Shown here: positions 34,616 to 46,637 of the stretch, piece by piece
How positions within the stretch are numbered: position 1 is the first letter of the stretch
Layout of the letters: the number at the start of each line of letters is the position of its first letter
Origin: Glebionis coronaria
Lineage: Eukaryota; Streptophyta; Magnoliopsida; Asterales; Asteraceae
Assembly: GCA_025667525.1 (NCBI GenBank)
Contig: CM046877.1
Span: 292,140,364-292,204,363 of the forward strand
DNA: 64,000 nucleotides
Reading direction: 5' to 3'
The notes under the pieces: generated by a model
What the model was told of the DNA's origin: nothing
Database searches by the model: none
What the model saw: the letters and a program-made list of their open reading frames with translations, nothing else
Translations under genes and position numbers: made by a program

Positions 34616-35255
34616 GGGGAGATTGTTGGAAATACATTTTTCCAAAGAAAGTATCGGTCACATCATTGTTAGCATAGATCACGAGCTATAGACTATTTAG
34701 GAATTTGTAACTTGGAGTGACCTCCCTTAGCGGGAGATTGTTGGAATACGTTTTTACGTATTTAGAAAGGATCGGTCACTTACAACGATATATACGTAGT
34801 ATGGGCTCGTGATCCAATATGTAAACATATAACCCATAAAGCCCACATGTAGGGTGGGCTATATATACCCCCTCCTAGCATGTTAGGAGGGGTTGTTGGT
34901 TCTCATTTTCTTCTAATCTAATATTTCTTTCTTTCTCTCCACCTTCTCTCTACTTTCTCTCTCTAGTTCTTCATCTATATCTTTATCTTTCTTAATCGTT
35001 CCAAGGTTTAGATAATACAAGGATTGCGTAGACCTACACACACAATACTCTAAACCCTAACATACTCAAACCGATTACTTACTCTCACGTTGGAGTCTAA
35101 TCGTGGGTCACAAACCCACGGTAAGCCTAATGGTGTCTGTTTTAGTGCACAGGGTCTCATTCAAAGTTTCACTTGGTGCAAGATCCGGAGTCCACAAGAC
35201 CTTGAATTAAGCTTAATTCAGGTCAAGCTCGGTCCATCCAACTTTTGTATCAACA
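34616..35255 (+). mobile_element. Copia remnant K: polypurine tracts and 3' LTR
   Basis: Plus strand. The main LTR runs from TGTTGGAATACG at 34739 to GTATCAACA at 35255 (517 bp, TGTTG/CAACA ends), directly after a purine tract TTAGCGGGAGAT. It has a TATA box TATATATA at 34860-34867. A second GGGGAGAT plus an LTR-like start lies at 34616-34670, so the tract-LTR junction is partly duplicated. Copia A cut K at 34616. No K coding region is visible. Confidence 0.65.
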
Positions 35256-35565
35256 GATGGTTGTGGCCCAATCCATACTAGTCAAAACTTCAATGAAAAC
35301 ATCGTGAGTAAGGATCAACAATACTCAAAATATCGTGACATAAATTTAAACAAACATCGTTTAGGAAGAGCCTGGTGACTACCCACTACTCACAGGTCAA
35401 GTTTTAGAGCCTACAGGTCGAAACCAGGCTCTGATATCATAGTTGTAACACCCCACTTTGATAAGTGGACCGTTACATAATAATTATGGTGTGTCATCAA
35501 AGCATGCAAATATAATATGCCCTAAAACATACATGACCATAGGGAAAAACAGAATCAAACATCAG
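35256..35565 (-). mobile_element. Gypsy remnant D: leader, PBS and first 122 bp of the 5' LTR
   Basis: The stretch from about 35350 and the PBS variant (GCTCTGATATCA, 35428-35439) match the leader and PBS of element C. The LTR starts TGTAACACCCCAC at 35444 and matches the C LTR start for 122 bp, until J interrupts it. D is a diverged relative of C. Confidence 0.8.
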
Positions 35566-38500
35566 TGTCACACCCCCAATTTATCAGAGTAAGGTAACGC
35601 AATGGGGTGCGACAGTCATGACTATCACAAGATATAGATACAAAGAACGACTATTTTAAAGCCGTTTTAATTTAATTAAAAGCATACATTTTGTTCGGAA
35701 GCAAATTACACATGATCAAATAAAACATTGTTTTCAAAGACTTCAACATTGTTTCAGACATCCAAAATACTAGTCACGACCATATTATTAAAATCTCCCA
35801 AGCATAACCACGTCACTCCTTCGTCTTGATACCTGAGAAAAACATTGCAAAAACGTCAACACAAAGGTCGGTGAGTTCATAGGTTTAAGTTTAAATGGTG
35901 TGATGAACCATAAGATTTTAAAGGCAACCGGCATATAATCTTATAACAAATATAAGATTATAATCAAAAGTATACGTTTTAATAACCTACGCCTAAGCTC
36001 ATGACACCGAAGCGTTAACCTAAACCGACAGGATATAACAAGAGCCCGAGCAAATGCCCATCCATAAGCATTTGTAACACCTCAAATGTAAGTGTATCTA
36101 ACTTTGTCCACACAAACAAATTAGATAGGGAGGTTAATCCCGATAGATCTATCCATAACATTCGTGCTTACACAAAGTATTTAACGATTCATGATAGTGG
36201 GCTAAAAGGCAACATGGGATCGCAGGACTTAGACATCATGTAGGCAAACGTATGAGTTTTTAAGGCACTTATGTTCATCCATTAAAACTAGAAATGTTCT
36301 CACCCAAAATAGTTAAAACAATTAAAAGTGGGGCTATGAAACTCACCTTGATGAAGTAGTAAATATGATCAAGTAAGATAGCTCGGTAAATCAAGGCACG
36401 TAAAACGATGCGCAACAATCTACCCGTAACCTAAGTAAAAATATTCGTACTTAGGCTAAATACAAGAGTAATAACGTACAATGCACTTGGTTGATAATTT
36501 ATACTTGCTCTTGATTTATAAAAATGTTTTTATACATTTTTCTCGTTCAAAAAAATTAGTCACGGGGTCAAGTTTGGGTCTCGATAACTTATTAAATAAT
36601 AGTTCGAAAAAATAAACGGGTTCTTGCTATGTAAATTAGGCCGCGAGGTCGTCGATATTTGTTAGATGTCATATTTTTATGAAGCTTCTAGGTCTAACAA
36701 ATAATCATCCAAAGTAGAGCACTCTCACACATAACATAACTATTAAAGTTCAATTATATACAAGTGTAAATTGACCATTTTTGGAAATTTATTGCGGGTT
36801 CGTTATTTGACTTTAAGACAAACCGAGAATTGTTTTAAAAACTAGGCTGGGTCAACTTTCATGAAGTATTTTTATATATTTGGGCGAAAATCATTTGATT
36901 GGTTAAAACTAGGTGCAAAGTGGTGAACTCGGCCACACTTTATGTCTACGAATACAACTTACACTTGTTTTAGAATTCGGAAAAGAAATGGCAATCTTTT
37001 GTTCCTGTTTTTCTGTTTTACGCCCCCTTACACGCGCCCTTGAGGTGTCATAATTTCTCCCACTTGTTATTTAACAATTCACACATACATGGTAACCCAA
37101 TGTATAACAAGTAAAAGGAAATAATCATTGTTGTTTTCTGCTCTACGCATATTGTCAAGAAGAAAGGGTATGGTCCCCTCTATTATTATTCATACTTTTA
37201 GTACACATATTTATCTAACAATTTTCAAAATCCACCTTGTTTGAGCAGTCACTGTTCGCAGCTCAAAGGAATAGGGTGGTCCTATTTGCTTTTACTTTCA
37301 TTAGCATACCACATATGGTAACACCTCGCATAGCATAAAAATTCATACAGTAAGTCTAAATAAGGAATGAAAGGGTTTCCCCTGTTTTCTTGTTGTTTGT
37401 TTGCAGGTACCCCAAAGGAGGGTCTAGTCATAATTTTTACTTGACTTAATATATGCATACATCATAGCTAAGTAACGAAATAAACCTTAAGCATTTTATC
37501 CAGTTTTTGTAGCTTCTATCTCACACGTACATGAATAGAATTATTTACTTTCTCATGTTTACTTATACTCAAAAGCACACCTCGTACCACTCTTAAATAC
37601 ATACGTCTATTGTATACACAATGTATTGGTATTTGACACACCTTGTACACAGGGCTCATACATAAATATGTTTCATTTGCTTGTTTTTGGGTTTTCCCTC
37701 TTTGTCTGAGTACACACACGAGACACACATACACACGCCATGCCAAATAAGATTCACATAAAATCATGGCTACCACAAAACATGTACACTCCATTTATCA
37801 ACATACATACATAGCATTTAATCGTTCATCCAGCAGGTCCAACAGAAGAATGGCATGGCTACTTATTTGTTTTTTGTTGGTTTTATATAATGGCAGTCCA
37901 CACATCATACCTACTATACTCATTTCAGGTTTAATTTTGGAATTCAAAACTATCACTCACCTTATCATGCATGCACAACATTAACGTGAAGGGAGTGTGG
38001 GTTTTCATTTGTTTTACTAGTTGTTACCCAATACACGTCACACATATACACTCTTATAAGCATAAAGGTTAAGATTTAGATAGGTTTAGCATGCATACTT
38101 ACGACATATATTTTAAATCACGATGAGGGGAGATTGTTTACACACAAACACATAACACAAATTAAGGCTTCAGTTACATGCCTACTCCTAACATACACGC
38201 ATACACATAGCACAATCATACAATTTTAAACACTTGCTGCTATATACAGACCATATACTTGGGTTGGAGTATTTCTCTGTTATTGCTTTTATGAACACAC
38301 GTACAAAACCTTTTATACCCACGCATGTACATCCCCATATTGATACTATACTACTGCTAATCACGCAAGCAGGGAGTTCACTTATGTATACATCAACCAT
38401 TGTTACTGGTTATTTTACCTACATAAATCACATTCCAAACATTCCACATACTCACGTTTCATGATATAGATTTATATACAATGGCTTAACATAGTTCATG

Positions 38501-39760
38501 CACTTGAGTCACTTTCTTCTTCCTCACATGAAATCATAATTCCTTGTTTCACATTCGTGACCTAGTGATGCATTTTAGTTTGTTTTGTTTGTTCAAGAAA
38601 CCTAGGTCATAAGCATTTCATCAAGACCTCATCGTGACTTAGTGTGGTTCGTTTCATCATTTAGGTCGTAAAGTAAACACCCATCCAAACCCTACTCGTG
38701 ACTATTGTTATTGGTTTATTTTACAAAATTGTTTTAGCAAGTATAATCATCAACCAAAGTATAAGTTTTAGAGAGGGTTAGGATGGACTTACAAAAGGTC
38801 CTAAGTGATTTGGTGAAGATGGTGAACACGAACTCCTAACCCGAATCAATGTATAAGATCTAACCAAGACTTTACACTCTTAGGCTTGCTACTAAAACAA
38901 ACCCAAGACTCTTGCTCAATTCATCATCAGTCGTGTCCTTGTAGTGATAGTTCGTGTGTTTTCCTTGAGAGAGATTTATTAAATTTGTGTGTGTGAGTTT
39001 ATGAAGAGAATGGGCTTGTATTTATAGGCATGAGGGTGTGTCATTAGGGTTAAGAAAACTAGTTAGGACTTAGTTAGGGTTTTTTAGGGTTATAGTTAGA
39101 TTGTAACTAAGTTTTGGGTTTAGTTCTTGGTTGGGAAAGTGTGAATGCTTTGGGGTTTCGATGTAGCAGAAAAGGGGAAGGGAAAGAGTACTAGTTTGAC
39201 TAGTATACTTGTATCTAGTGAGTAATGAAGGAGAGAAGGAGGCAAAAAGGAATCCCATTAAATGGGATGGTGAAGTACATGCTGAATTCAAATAATAGTG
39301 AAAAAAGGAGAAGGAAGAAACGTGGGGTTTTGCTTAGTAGGTAGGAGAACCGGTTTTTGTGGTGTAGTAAGGAAGTAATATGCTTTTCTTTTTATTTTAT
39401 TTTGGGTATGTTGTAGATGTATAGTATCTTTGTGGTACTTCAATTAACTTCTTTTGCTATAACTCCTAAATGTGTCATTGATATAGTTGGGGTGAACAAA
39501 ATATTTATTTTGTGTCGCGAACTCTTAAATGAGGTTTCGTTGATATAATAAAACTTCGTTTCTTAAAGTAAGAATTCCTAACGAGTAATCGAAATGAACA
39601 ATAGTCATTTACGTAATAATTCATGATTGTGATTCATAAAAGTTTTAAATCCGTACACAATTACGCGTAATCAATCGGGAACAGCAATAGACACACAAGT
39701 CTAACCCGAACTAACGCGTTTCACATAAATTAAATAGATCCTAAATTTACGTTTGTGACA
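35566..39760 (-). repeat. 3' LTR of element J (4.2 kb)
   Basis: Ends TGTCACACCCCC and GTTTGTGACA form a 6-base inverted repeat (TGTCAC/GTGACA), usual for this LTR class. The body has no gene; small frames such as 37516-37794, 37766-37984, 38188-38400 and 38234-38464 lie in CA/TA-rich sequence and carry no domain. The minus-strand TATA box is the complement of TATTTATA at 39019-39026. No second LTR copy is in the window, so the right end is inferred from the ends and the stop of pol at about 39798. Confidence 0.75.
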
Positions 39761-39797
39761 TCCGAAAACCCTTAAGTTTGAGCTTCGACCCCGAAGC

Positions 39798-40987
39798 TCA
39801 TACTTCAATGAAACATATCAAATTAAATAGATGAGGATACTTAAGCTTAAATTGGTCTTCACGTTCCCAAGTAAACTCGGGTCCTCGTTGTCCATTCCAA
39901 GGCACTTTCACAATCATTATACGACTTTGTCTAAGTCGTTTTATTTCACGACTACAATTTCAACGGGTTCTTCAACAAACACGAGCTTGTCGTCAAGTTG
40001 AATTTCTTCCAACGGTATAACAAGCGTCTCATCAGATAGGCATTTGTTCAAATTTCAAATGTGGAACACATTATGCACGCGACTAAGTTCTTGAGGTAAA
40101 TCTAAACGTTAAGCGACTTCACCAATTCGTTGAGTAATCTGGAACGGTCCAATATATCGAGGGTTTAACTTCCCTCGTTTTCCAAAATGAATGACACCTT
40201 TCCACGGTGCGACTTTTAGCATGACGAGGTCTCCAACTTGAAATTCCAATGGCTTACGTCTCTTGTCGGCGTAACACTTTTGACGATCACGGACCGCTTC
40301 CATACGGCTCTTGATTTGAACAATTTTCTCCGTCGTTTCATGAATTAATTCCGGGCCGGTAAGTTGTGCATCACCAACTTCCGCCCAACAAACGGGTGAA
40401 CGAAACTTTCGACCATAAAGTGCTTCAAACGATGTCGCTCTAATGCTCGTATGATAACTATTGTTGTACGAAAATTCCACGAGCGGTAAATGACGGTCCC
40501 ATCTGTTTTCAAAATCCATCACACACGCTCGGAGCATGTCTTCTAAAGTTTGGATGGTTCTTTCGCTTTGGCCATCCGTTTGAGGATGGTAAGTCGTGCT
40601 CATATCTAATTGTGTTCCTAGAGCTTCTTGAAGTGATTGCCAAAATCTTGAGCAATATCGACCGTCTCGATCTGAAATTATGGATATCGACACTCCATAC
40701 TCAGCAACGATTTATTTCACATATAATCGCGCTAAATGATCCATTTGGTCTTTTTCTTTCATAGGAAGAAAATGTACGGACTTTGTAAGACGATCCACAA
40801 TGAATCAAATCGTGTCATATCCCGCGGATGTCTTTGGTAATTTAGTGATAAAGTCCATAGTAATTCTTTCCCATTTCCATTCCGGGATTCTAGGTTTGAC
40901 TAGTAATCTAGATGGATTTTGATGCTCGACCTTAACTTTCGTGCAAGTTAAGCATTTTCCAACATAAGTAGCTATATCGGCTTTCAT
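39798..40987 (-). pseudogene. Element J: integrase and chromodomain
   Basis: Frames 40987-40805 (zinc region CLTCTKVK, then the DFITKLP start of the core) and 40693-40109 ([36 protein letters not shown]) are integrase. Further on there is a chromodomain-like C-terminus ending with a TGA at 39798-39800 (EFTWERE). Stops: a TAA at 40106-40108, a TGA and a TAA in the following 150 bases, then a frameshift before the chromodomain. It resembles the Tekay/Del group. Confidence 0.85.
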
Positions 40988-42591
40988 GTTCGGTCACAAA
41001 TAAAACATCTTCATGTCATGGTACATTTTATCCAATCCGGGGTGAATCGAATATTTAGATTTATGTGACTCATGCATAATTATGTTTCTCATGTTTCCAC
41101 ACCGTGGTAGCCAACTTTTATTTTCAAGACATAACGTTTCATCGACACATGCAACGAGTTTCTTTGTAATCATACCTCCGGCATCTTCTTTATGACTGTT
41201 TTCCGCCTTAATAGTTTCACGTTGAGATTATAAGATCTTTTTGGGTATGTTCAAGCCAATAGTCGTCATTAAAGCTCGAACTCTAAGAGGTTTATCGCGA
41301 GGTTTCCTACTTAGAGCGTTGGCTACAACATTACCTTTTCCCGGTGTATAACGAATTTCACAATCGTAATCACCAAGCAATTCCAACCATCGTCTTTGTC
41401 TCATGTTAAGCTCTTTTTTATTCAAGATGTGTTGTAAACTTTTGTGGTCGGTAAATACAACACATTTGGTACCGTAAAGGTAATGTCTCCAAATCTTGAG
41501 GACAAAAATGACCGCGCCTAATTCCAAATCGTGAGTGGTATAGTTTTCTTCGTTCGACTTCAGTTGTCAAGAGGCATAAGCGATAACTTTCTTTCTTTGC
41601 ATAAGAACCGTGCCTAAGCCTTTAATTGCCGCGTCACAATAGACTTCAAAGTATTCACTACCCTCGGGTAGTGCGAGAATAGGTGCATCACAAAGTTTTT
41701 TTTGAGGGTTTGGAAAGACAATTCTTGATCGTCTCCCCATTCAAACTTTTTGTTCTTTTGGGTCAAAGTAGTCATAGATTTTGTGATCTTCAAAAATCCT
41801 TCGATAAATCTTCTATAATAACCGGCGAGTCAGAGGAATTGTTGAATCTCCGTGGGAGTAGTATGAGTCGCCTAATACTTGACCGCTTCAATTTTGGCGG
41901 GATCAACGTGAATTCCACTACTATCAATCACGTGACCGAGAAATTGAACCGTGTGAATCCAAAATTCACACTTTGTGAATTTAGCATACAAATGCTCTTG
42001 TCTCAATAATTCCAGAATCTTTTTCAAGTGCTCCCGGTGTTCTTCCTTTTTACGAGAGTAAATAACGATGTCATCGATGAAAACGATAACAAACTTGTCC
42101 AAGTAGGGTTTACATACACGGTTCATGAGGTCCATAAAAACCGCGGGCGCATTAGTCAAACCGAAAGGCATGACATGGAATTCAAAATGACCGTATCGGG
42201 TTCGAAACACCGTCTTGGAAATATCTTCTTCTCGAACTCTAACTTGATGATAACCCGATCTTAAGTCAATTTTTGAATAAATACTCGAACCTTGAAGTTG
42301 ATCAAACGAATCGTCGATCCTTGGGATAGGATAACGATTTTTGATGGTAAGCTTGTTCAATTCACGGTAATCGATGCACATTCGAAAGGATCCATCTTTC
42401 TTCTTCCCAAATAGAACCGGAGCTCCCCAAGGCGAGGAAATCGCCCTAATAAATCCTTTGTCGGTAAGCTCTTTCAATTGGTCGGCTAATTCCTTCATCT
42501 CAGCCGGTGCTAAACGATAAGGTGTTATTGCGACGGGTGCGGCTCCGGGTGTTAACTCGATATGGAATTCTACTTGACGGAGTGGTGGCAA
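40988..42591 (-). pseudogene. Element J: reverse transcriptase and RNase H
   Basis: Frame 42591-41872 carries reverse transcriptase ([42 protein letters not shown], catalytic FIDD) and the FLGHVI block. Frame 41527-41228 has the end of RNase H ([29 protein letters not shown]). Stops and frameshifts lie at about 41872 and in the 41527-41700 stretch. 40988-41227 still resembles the linker to integrase but is broken. Confidence 0.88.
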
Positions 42592-43184
42592 TCCGGGTAA
42601 ATCTTCGGGGAAAACATCGGGAAAGTCTTTAACAATTGGAACATCTTCAATCTTCTTCTCTTTCGGCTCGGCTTCTTTCTTGTCGGTAACTTGAATGAGA
42701 AAAATCGAACGACCATCCTTGATGTACGTTTTGGTTTTAGTACATGAGATGACATCTAATTGAGTTTGGCTTTTCGCGCCGTTTCTTTCTCCAAAGATAG
42801 TTAAATTTGCCTTCCATATGGAACACGAACTTGTTTTTCTTCACAAAGCAACTCCGCATGGTATTTAGACAACCAATCCATACCAACAATAACGTCGAAG
42901 CTTCCAAGTTCAATCGGCAAAAGGTCGATTAGGAACGGGATATTTTGTAAATTCAAGATATAATCCTTAAGAACGGTATTAGTGGAGATGGATTTTCCAT
43001 CTCCTAACTCCACATCATATCTTGCTTCTAAGGCTACGGGATTCACATTAACTAGTTCGTTAAAGGTAGTAGATACAAAGCTGATATCCGCACCGGAATC
43101 AAATAATACAGAAGCATAAAGATTATTGAGGAGGAACGTACCGATGACGACGTTGTTGTCTTGGATAGCCGCCTCGGCACCCAA
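42592..43184 (-). pseudogene. Element J: aspartic protease
   Basis: Frame 43184-42801 contains the retropepsin VLFDSGADISFVS with catalytic DSG, and SFDVIVGMDWLSKYHA. It overlaps the end of gag in another frame (43184 versus 43052), which is a frameshift in this copy. A second break lies near 42800, before RT. Confidence 0.88.
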
Positions 43185-44382
43185 GCATATACGCGACCAA
43201 TCGCTCCCGCTTGATTCCCATTTCCCCTTGTTCCACTACCCGAAGCTCCTTGGTTTTGTCTTGGATTCTTACGAGCTTGGTTGTTGTTGTTGTTGTTGCC
43301 GCGGATTTGATTTCCACGACCCACGGTGATGGATTTAGGAAAGTTGTTTTTAAAGTGGCCCTTTTCTACACAACCAAAACAAGTAACATCCGCATATTGC
43401 TCATTTGGAGCCATTGGGGCTCTTTGGTTCAACGGTCTTGGGGTACTACGACAATCCTTGGAAAAATGGTCGGCTTTACCACAATTGTGGCAAGTCTTAC
43501 CACAAGCTTCCGGATGGTGTTTACCGCACTTAGCACAATAAGGTTGCCTACCTTGGTAATTTGAGCCACCATTGAGATTGAAAGCCTTGGACACATTATC
43601 TTGGCGCTTGTTGGGGTAGTTACCATGATTAGGGCCATGGTTTCCTTCCCACTTTCGCATGTGATCACTCGAGTCCAAGATAATAGCTTCCGTTATTCCA
43701 TTTTCCATATCAATGGCTTCATTGAGATTGGTTGGTTTTGAAGAGATGACATCACCACGGATTGACGAAGGCAATACCACCATAAATCTTTCCACGACAA
43801 GAGTTTCCGTGGGAAGCATTTCCGGACACATCAACCTAAGTTCTTGGAACCTTTGAGTATATGACATCAAGTTCGTCCCATTCACACGAAGGTTCCACAA
43901 TTCCGTCTCCAACCTTTGCATCTCATTCCTTGGGCAATACTTTTTGTAGAGCATGTTTTTGAAATGAGCCCAAGGTGTGGCATTCGCGACTTCCAAGCTA
44001 ATGGCACGAACATGGATATTCCACCATGTTAACGCGCCATCAATCAAAGTACTAGATCCATACTTCACTTTGTCACATTCCGCCACATTGCTCACACTAA
44101 ATTGAGCTTCCAATCATTCTATCCACCTAGCAAGACCTACGTCCCCTTCAGTTCCATTAAAAGAACCGGTGAAGCATGACTTAAACTCCTTGTACGTGCA
44201 TGTACGAGTAGTTGTTGCCGTGGTGTTAGTGGTGTTGTTCCCTTATTGAGTACTTTCGGCGGCGGCGAGAGCAGCGGCCACACCGTCCGCTATCATTTGG
44301 TTAAGGACGGCCGGGTCGATAGCAATTGGAGCGGCGGGGTCGCGTTTGCATTTGGTCTTGCTCTACGTCTAACGGGTGCCAC
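43185..44382 (-). pseudogene. Element J: gag with two CCHC knuckles
   Basis: The capsid (LTWWNIHVRAI, FKNMLYKKYCPRNEMQRLETELWNL region) begins near 44113 in the open frame. Two zinc knuckles follow (CHNCGKADHFSKDC and a degenerate CFGCVEKGHFKNNF). The N-terminal 90 codons, 44114-44382, are broken by stops near 44110 and 44240 and by a frameshift, and the likely start codon reads GTG, so translation start is lost. Confidence 0.85.
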
Positions 44383-44546
44383 TGATCTAAATTAATAAAG
44401 ATCACATCGAGCGTTAGAAATAACAATTTATAATATCACGGTTTCGCATGGCATAAATAGTTCATGATATCACAACAAGTATCACAAGTTTCACAAGTGA
44501 TATAAACATAACCGAAACATTACATTCATCATGATTTTAATGTTTA
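44383..44546 (-). other. Leader of element J, gag-proximal part
   Basis: AT-rich, non-coding. It continues across Copia B to 57470; the GTTTA at 44542-44546 is the left copy of the B target duplication. Confidence 0.75.
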
Positions 44547-44846
44547 TGTTGGAAATACGTTTTACGTATTTAGAAAGTCTCGGTCACTCCAACAATGTAG
44601 TTATAGGCTCGTAGTTAAGTTAAGTATCATTTATTACATAGCCCGACCCATGAGCATGTTCATGGGCCGGAAGCCCAAGTCCTTTAAGGACTTGGGGTAT
44701 TTAAACCTCTTTCCACCATGGAAAGAGGTGTTGGTTGTTCATTTCTCTCATTTCAATATACAAGTTTTCTTTCACTTCTCTCTCTAACTTTCTCTCTCTA
44801 GAAAAACATCAACCCTCTTGATTCATAAGATTATCATTGTTCTACA
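44547..44846 (+). repeat. 5' LTR of Copia B
   Basis: TGTTGGAAATACG to TTCTACA. TATTTAAA at 44698-44705 is the probable TATA box, and CT-rich sequence (TCTCTCTCTAA) follows where the transcript should begin. A copy is at 57169-57469. Confidence 0.95.
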
Positions 44847-44848
44847 AT

Positions 44849-44860
44849 TGGTATCAGAGC
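44849..44860 (+). promoter_or_regulatory. Primer binding site of Copia B
   Basis: TGGTATCAGAGC is an exact initiator tRNA-Met site, two bases after the LTR. It primes first-strand synthesis. Confidence 0.95.
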
Positions 44861-45148
44861 CATGGGATGAAATAAAGATTGGTTTTGTGTTGTTCATACT
44901 TTTTTTAAGTGTGTTCATGTGTTTTTGATTGATTTTTCCAAAAGCTACAAAAATTTTTCGTGTTCTTTGATTCCAAGTGATATACATATCTTCTAAATAG
45001 TTCTAGTAACGATTTGGTGATATTCGTTTGGTTAGAATCACGTTTTTCAAGGTAAAAATCCTTTCTTTCTTGGTGATCTTAGGTCTCGGAGTGTTTTTAG
45101 GGATACGATCTAACTCTGTGTTTGCATAAACCATTGGGGTTTCTACTT

Positions 45149-45490
45149 GCGATCCTGAGTTACGATCCATCAGTGCGATCCAGCTACGATCTATAGGTCC
45201 GATCTGTTGTTCATTACCTAGTGCGATCCATCAGTGCGATCTAGTATCACGATCAGGCTACGATCATCATACTGTGATCAGGTTACGATCATCTTATCAC
45301 GATCAGGCTACGATCATCATACTGCGATCAGGTTACGATCATCTCATCACGATCAAACTACGATCATCACACTGCGATCAAGGTTTGATCATTCACCACG
45401 ATCAGGCTACGATCATATCACCACGATCCGGCTACGATCATCACCACGATCAGGGTTCGATCACAACAGGATACGATCAGAATACGATCA
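45149..45490 (+). repeat. Array of CGATC motifs in the leader of Copia B
   Basis: About thirty copies of CGATC lie in 340 bases, mostly as GCGATC or ACGATCA. From 45239 they fall into a higher-order unit of roughly 30 bases (CACGATCAGGCTACGATCAT). The open frames 45234-45497 and 45274-45513 are by-products of this array. It corresponds in position to the TCGCAAT array of A. Confidence 0.88.
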
Positions 45491-45662
45491 GACATAGTTT
45501 TTTCACCACTTAGAGGATTTTCAATCTTGATTTTTATTTGGAAACATTAGAAAAAACACACAATCAAAAGATATTCATATCCTTAGTTACACAACATTAA
45601 AATACATAATCTTATTTCATTGCTCGATCATATTTGATAATCTTTTGTCAAGAGATAACAAA

Positions 45663-46637
45663 ATGAACTCACATTCATTTATGCCAACTATGACTTCACT
45701 CACCGATATATCGATCATTTCGGGTACCGATACTCGCCCGCCTTTGCTCATCAAAGATTTATTTGAATCATGGCAAAGTCGCATGAGAACGTACATCATG
45801 GGCAAACAAAGTGGTCGACTTATGCTAGAATCAATTGACAAAGGTCCTTTGGATTGGGGAGAGGTTACAGTCAACAATGTGACAAGGCCAAGGCAGTATC
45901 ATGAGTTAACCGATGCCAACAAAGCCATTGCAGATGCCGATGAAAGGGCTGTTCAGACAATTCTTCAAGCCCTTCCACCTGATATCTTCAGAATGGTGAG
46001 TGAACATAAAGTGGCCAAGGATCTTTGGGATCGACTTGCGGTTTTTCTACAAGGGACATCTCTCACTAAGCAAGAACGAGAATGTCAATTATATGATTTG
46101 TTTGATAGATTCCAATACATTCCAGGGGAGACTCTTCATGATTTTTACTGGCGTTTTACCACTCTGATGAATGACATGAATGTCTATAATCTAAGGATTG
46201 AACAATTTCAGTTAAACACCAAGTTTTTGAACACACTACCCCCTGAATGGAGTCAATATGTGACGGATGTCAAAATGATTCGTGATCTACACAAGTCCAA
46301 CTTAGATCAACTCTATGCTTTCTTACAACAACATGAGAAGCATGTGATCCAAAACCGAATTTCTCAAGGATCCTATCATGAACCAATGGCATTATTGGCA
46401 AATCATCCTACACTGTCATATCACAACTCTCAGCTTGCTTTAGGACACAAATCTTCATATCAACATGTGTATCAAACACCAAGCTTTCCACAGTACTCGA
46501 TTCTGCCACCGCCACCAACATCTTATCACCAACCAGCAACATCATCATCACAAGGAGATTCACACCCATCACCTTATGCTTCACACCAGTATTCACCGTA
46601 TCAACCTCCCACCAACCCTGTTAGTACCTATCCATAA
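45663..46637 (+). CDS. Copia B gag (ends at a premature stop)
   Basis: The start is taken at ATG 45663 (MNSHSFMPTM), which aligns with A; a longer frame would need TTG at 45645. The capsid has ISGTDTRPPL, KDLFESWQSRM, QTILQALPPDIFRMVSEH and ERECQLYDLFDRFQ, typical of plant Copia Gag. The C-terminal 90 residues are rich in Q, H, P and S. The TAA at 46635-46637 falls inside this low-complexity region; A reads through here, so the stop is a mutation of this copy. The product, a capsid without its zinc knuckle, might still assemble. Confidence 0.9.
   Translation: MNSHSFMPTMTSLTDISIISGTDTRPPLLIKDLFESWQSRMRTYIMGKQSGRLMLESIDKGPLDWGEVTVNNVTRPRQYHELTDANKAIADADERAVQTILQALPPDIFRMVSEHKVAKDLWDRLAVFLQGTSLTKQERECQLYDLFDRFQYIPGETLHDFYWRFTTLMNDMNVYNLRIEQFQLNTKFLNTLPPEWSQYVTDVKMIRDLHKSNLDQLYAFLQQHEKHVIQNRISQGSYHEPMALLANHPTLSYHNSQLALGHKSSYQHVYQTPSFPQYSILPPPPTSYHQPATSSSQGDSHPSPYASHQYSPYQPPTNPVSTYP

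Noticed and set aside
37516..38464. Several small frames on both strands
   Set aside because: They lie within the 4.2 kb LTR of J in low-complexity CA/TA-rich sequence. No motif is visible.
43126..43564. Plus-strand frames opposite the gag of J
   Set aside because: Shadows of the minus-strand gag, which has clear zinc knuckles.
45234..45513. Two overlapping plus-strand open frames of 79-87 codons with a repeating RSSxxDQ pattern
   Set aside because: They are translations of the CGATC array in the untranslated leader of Copia B. The regular repeat keeps several frames open at once.
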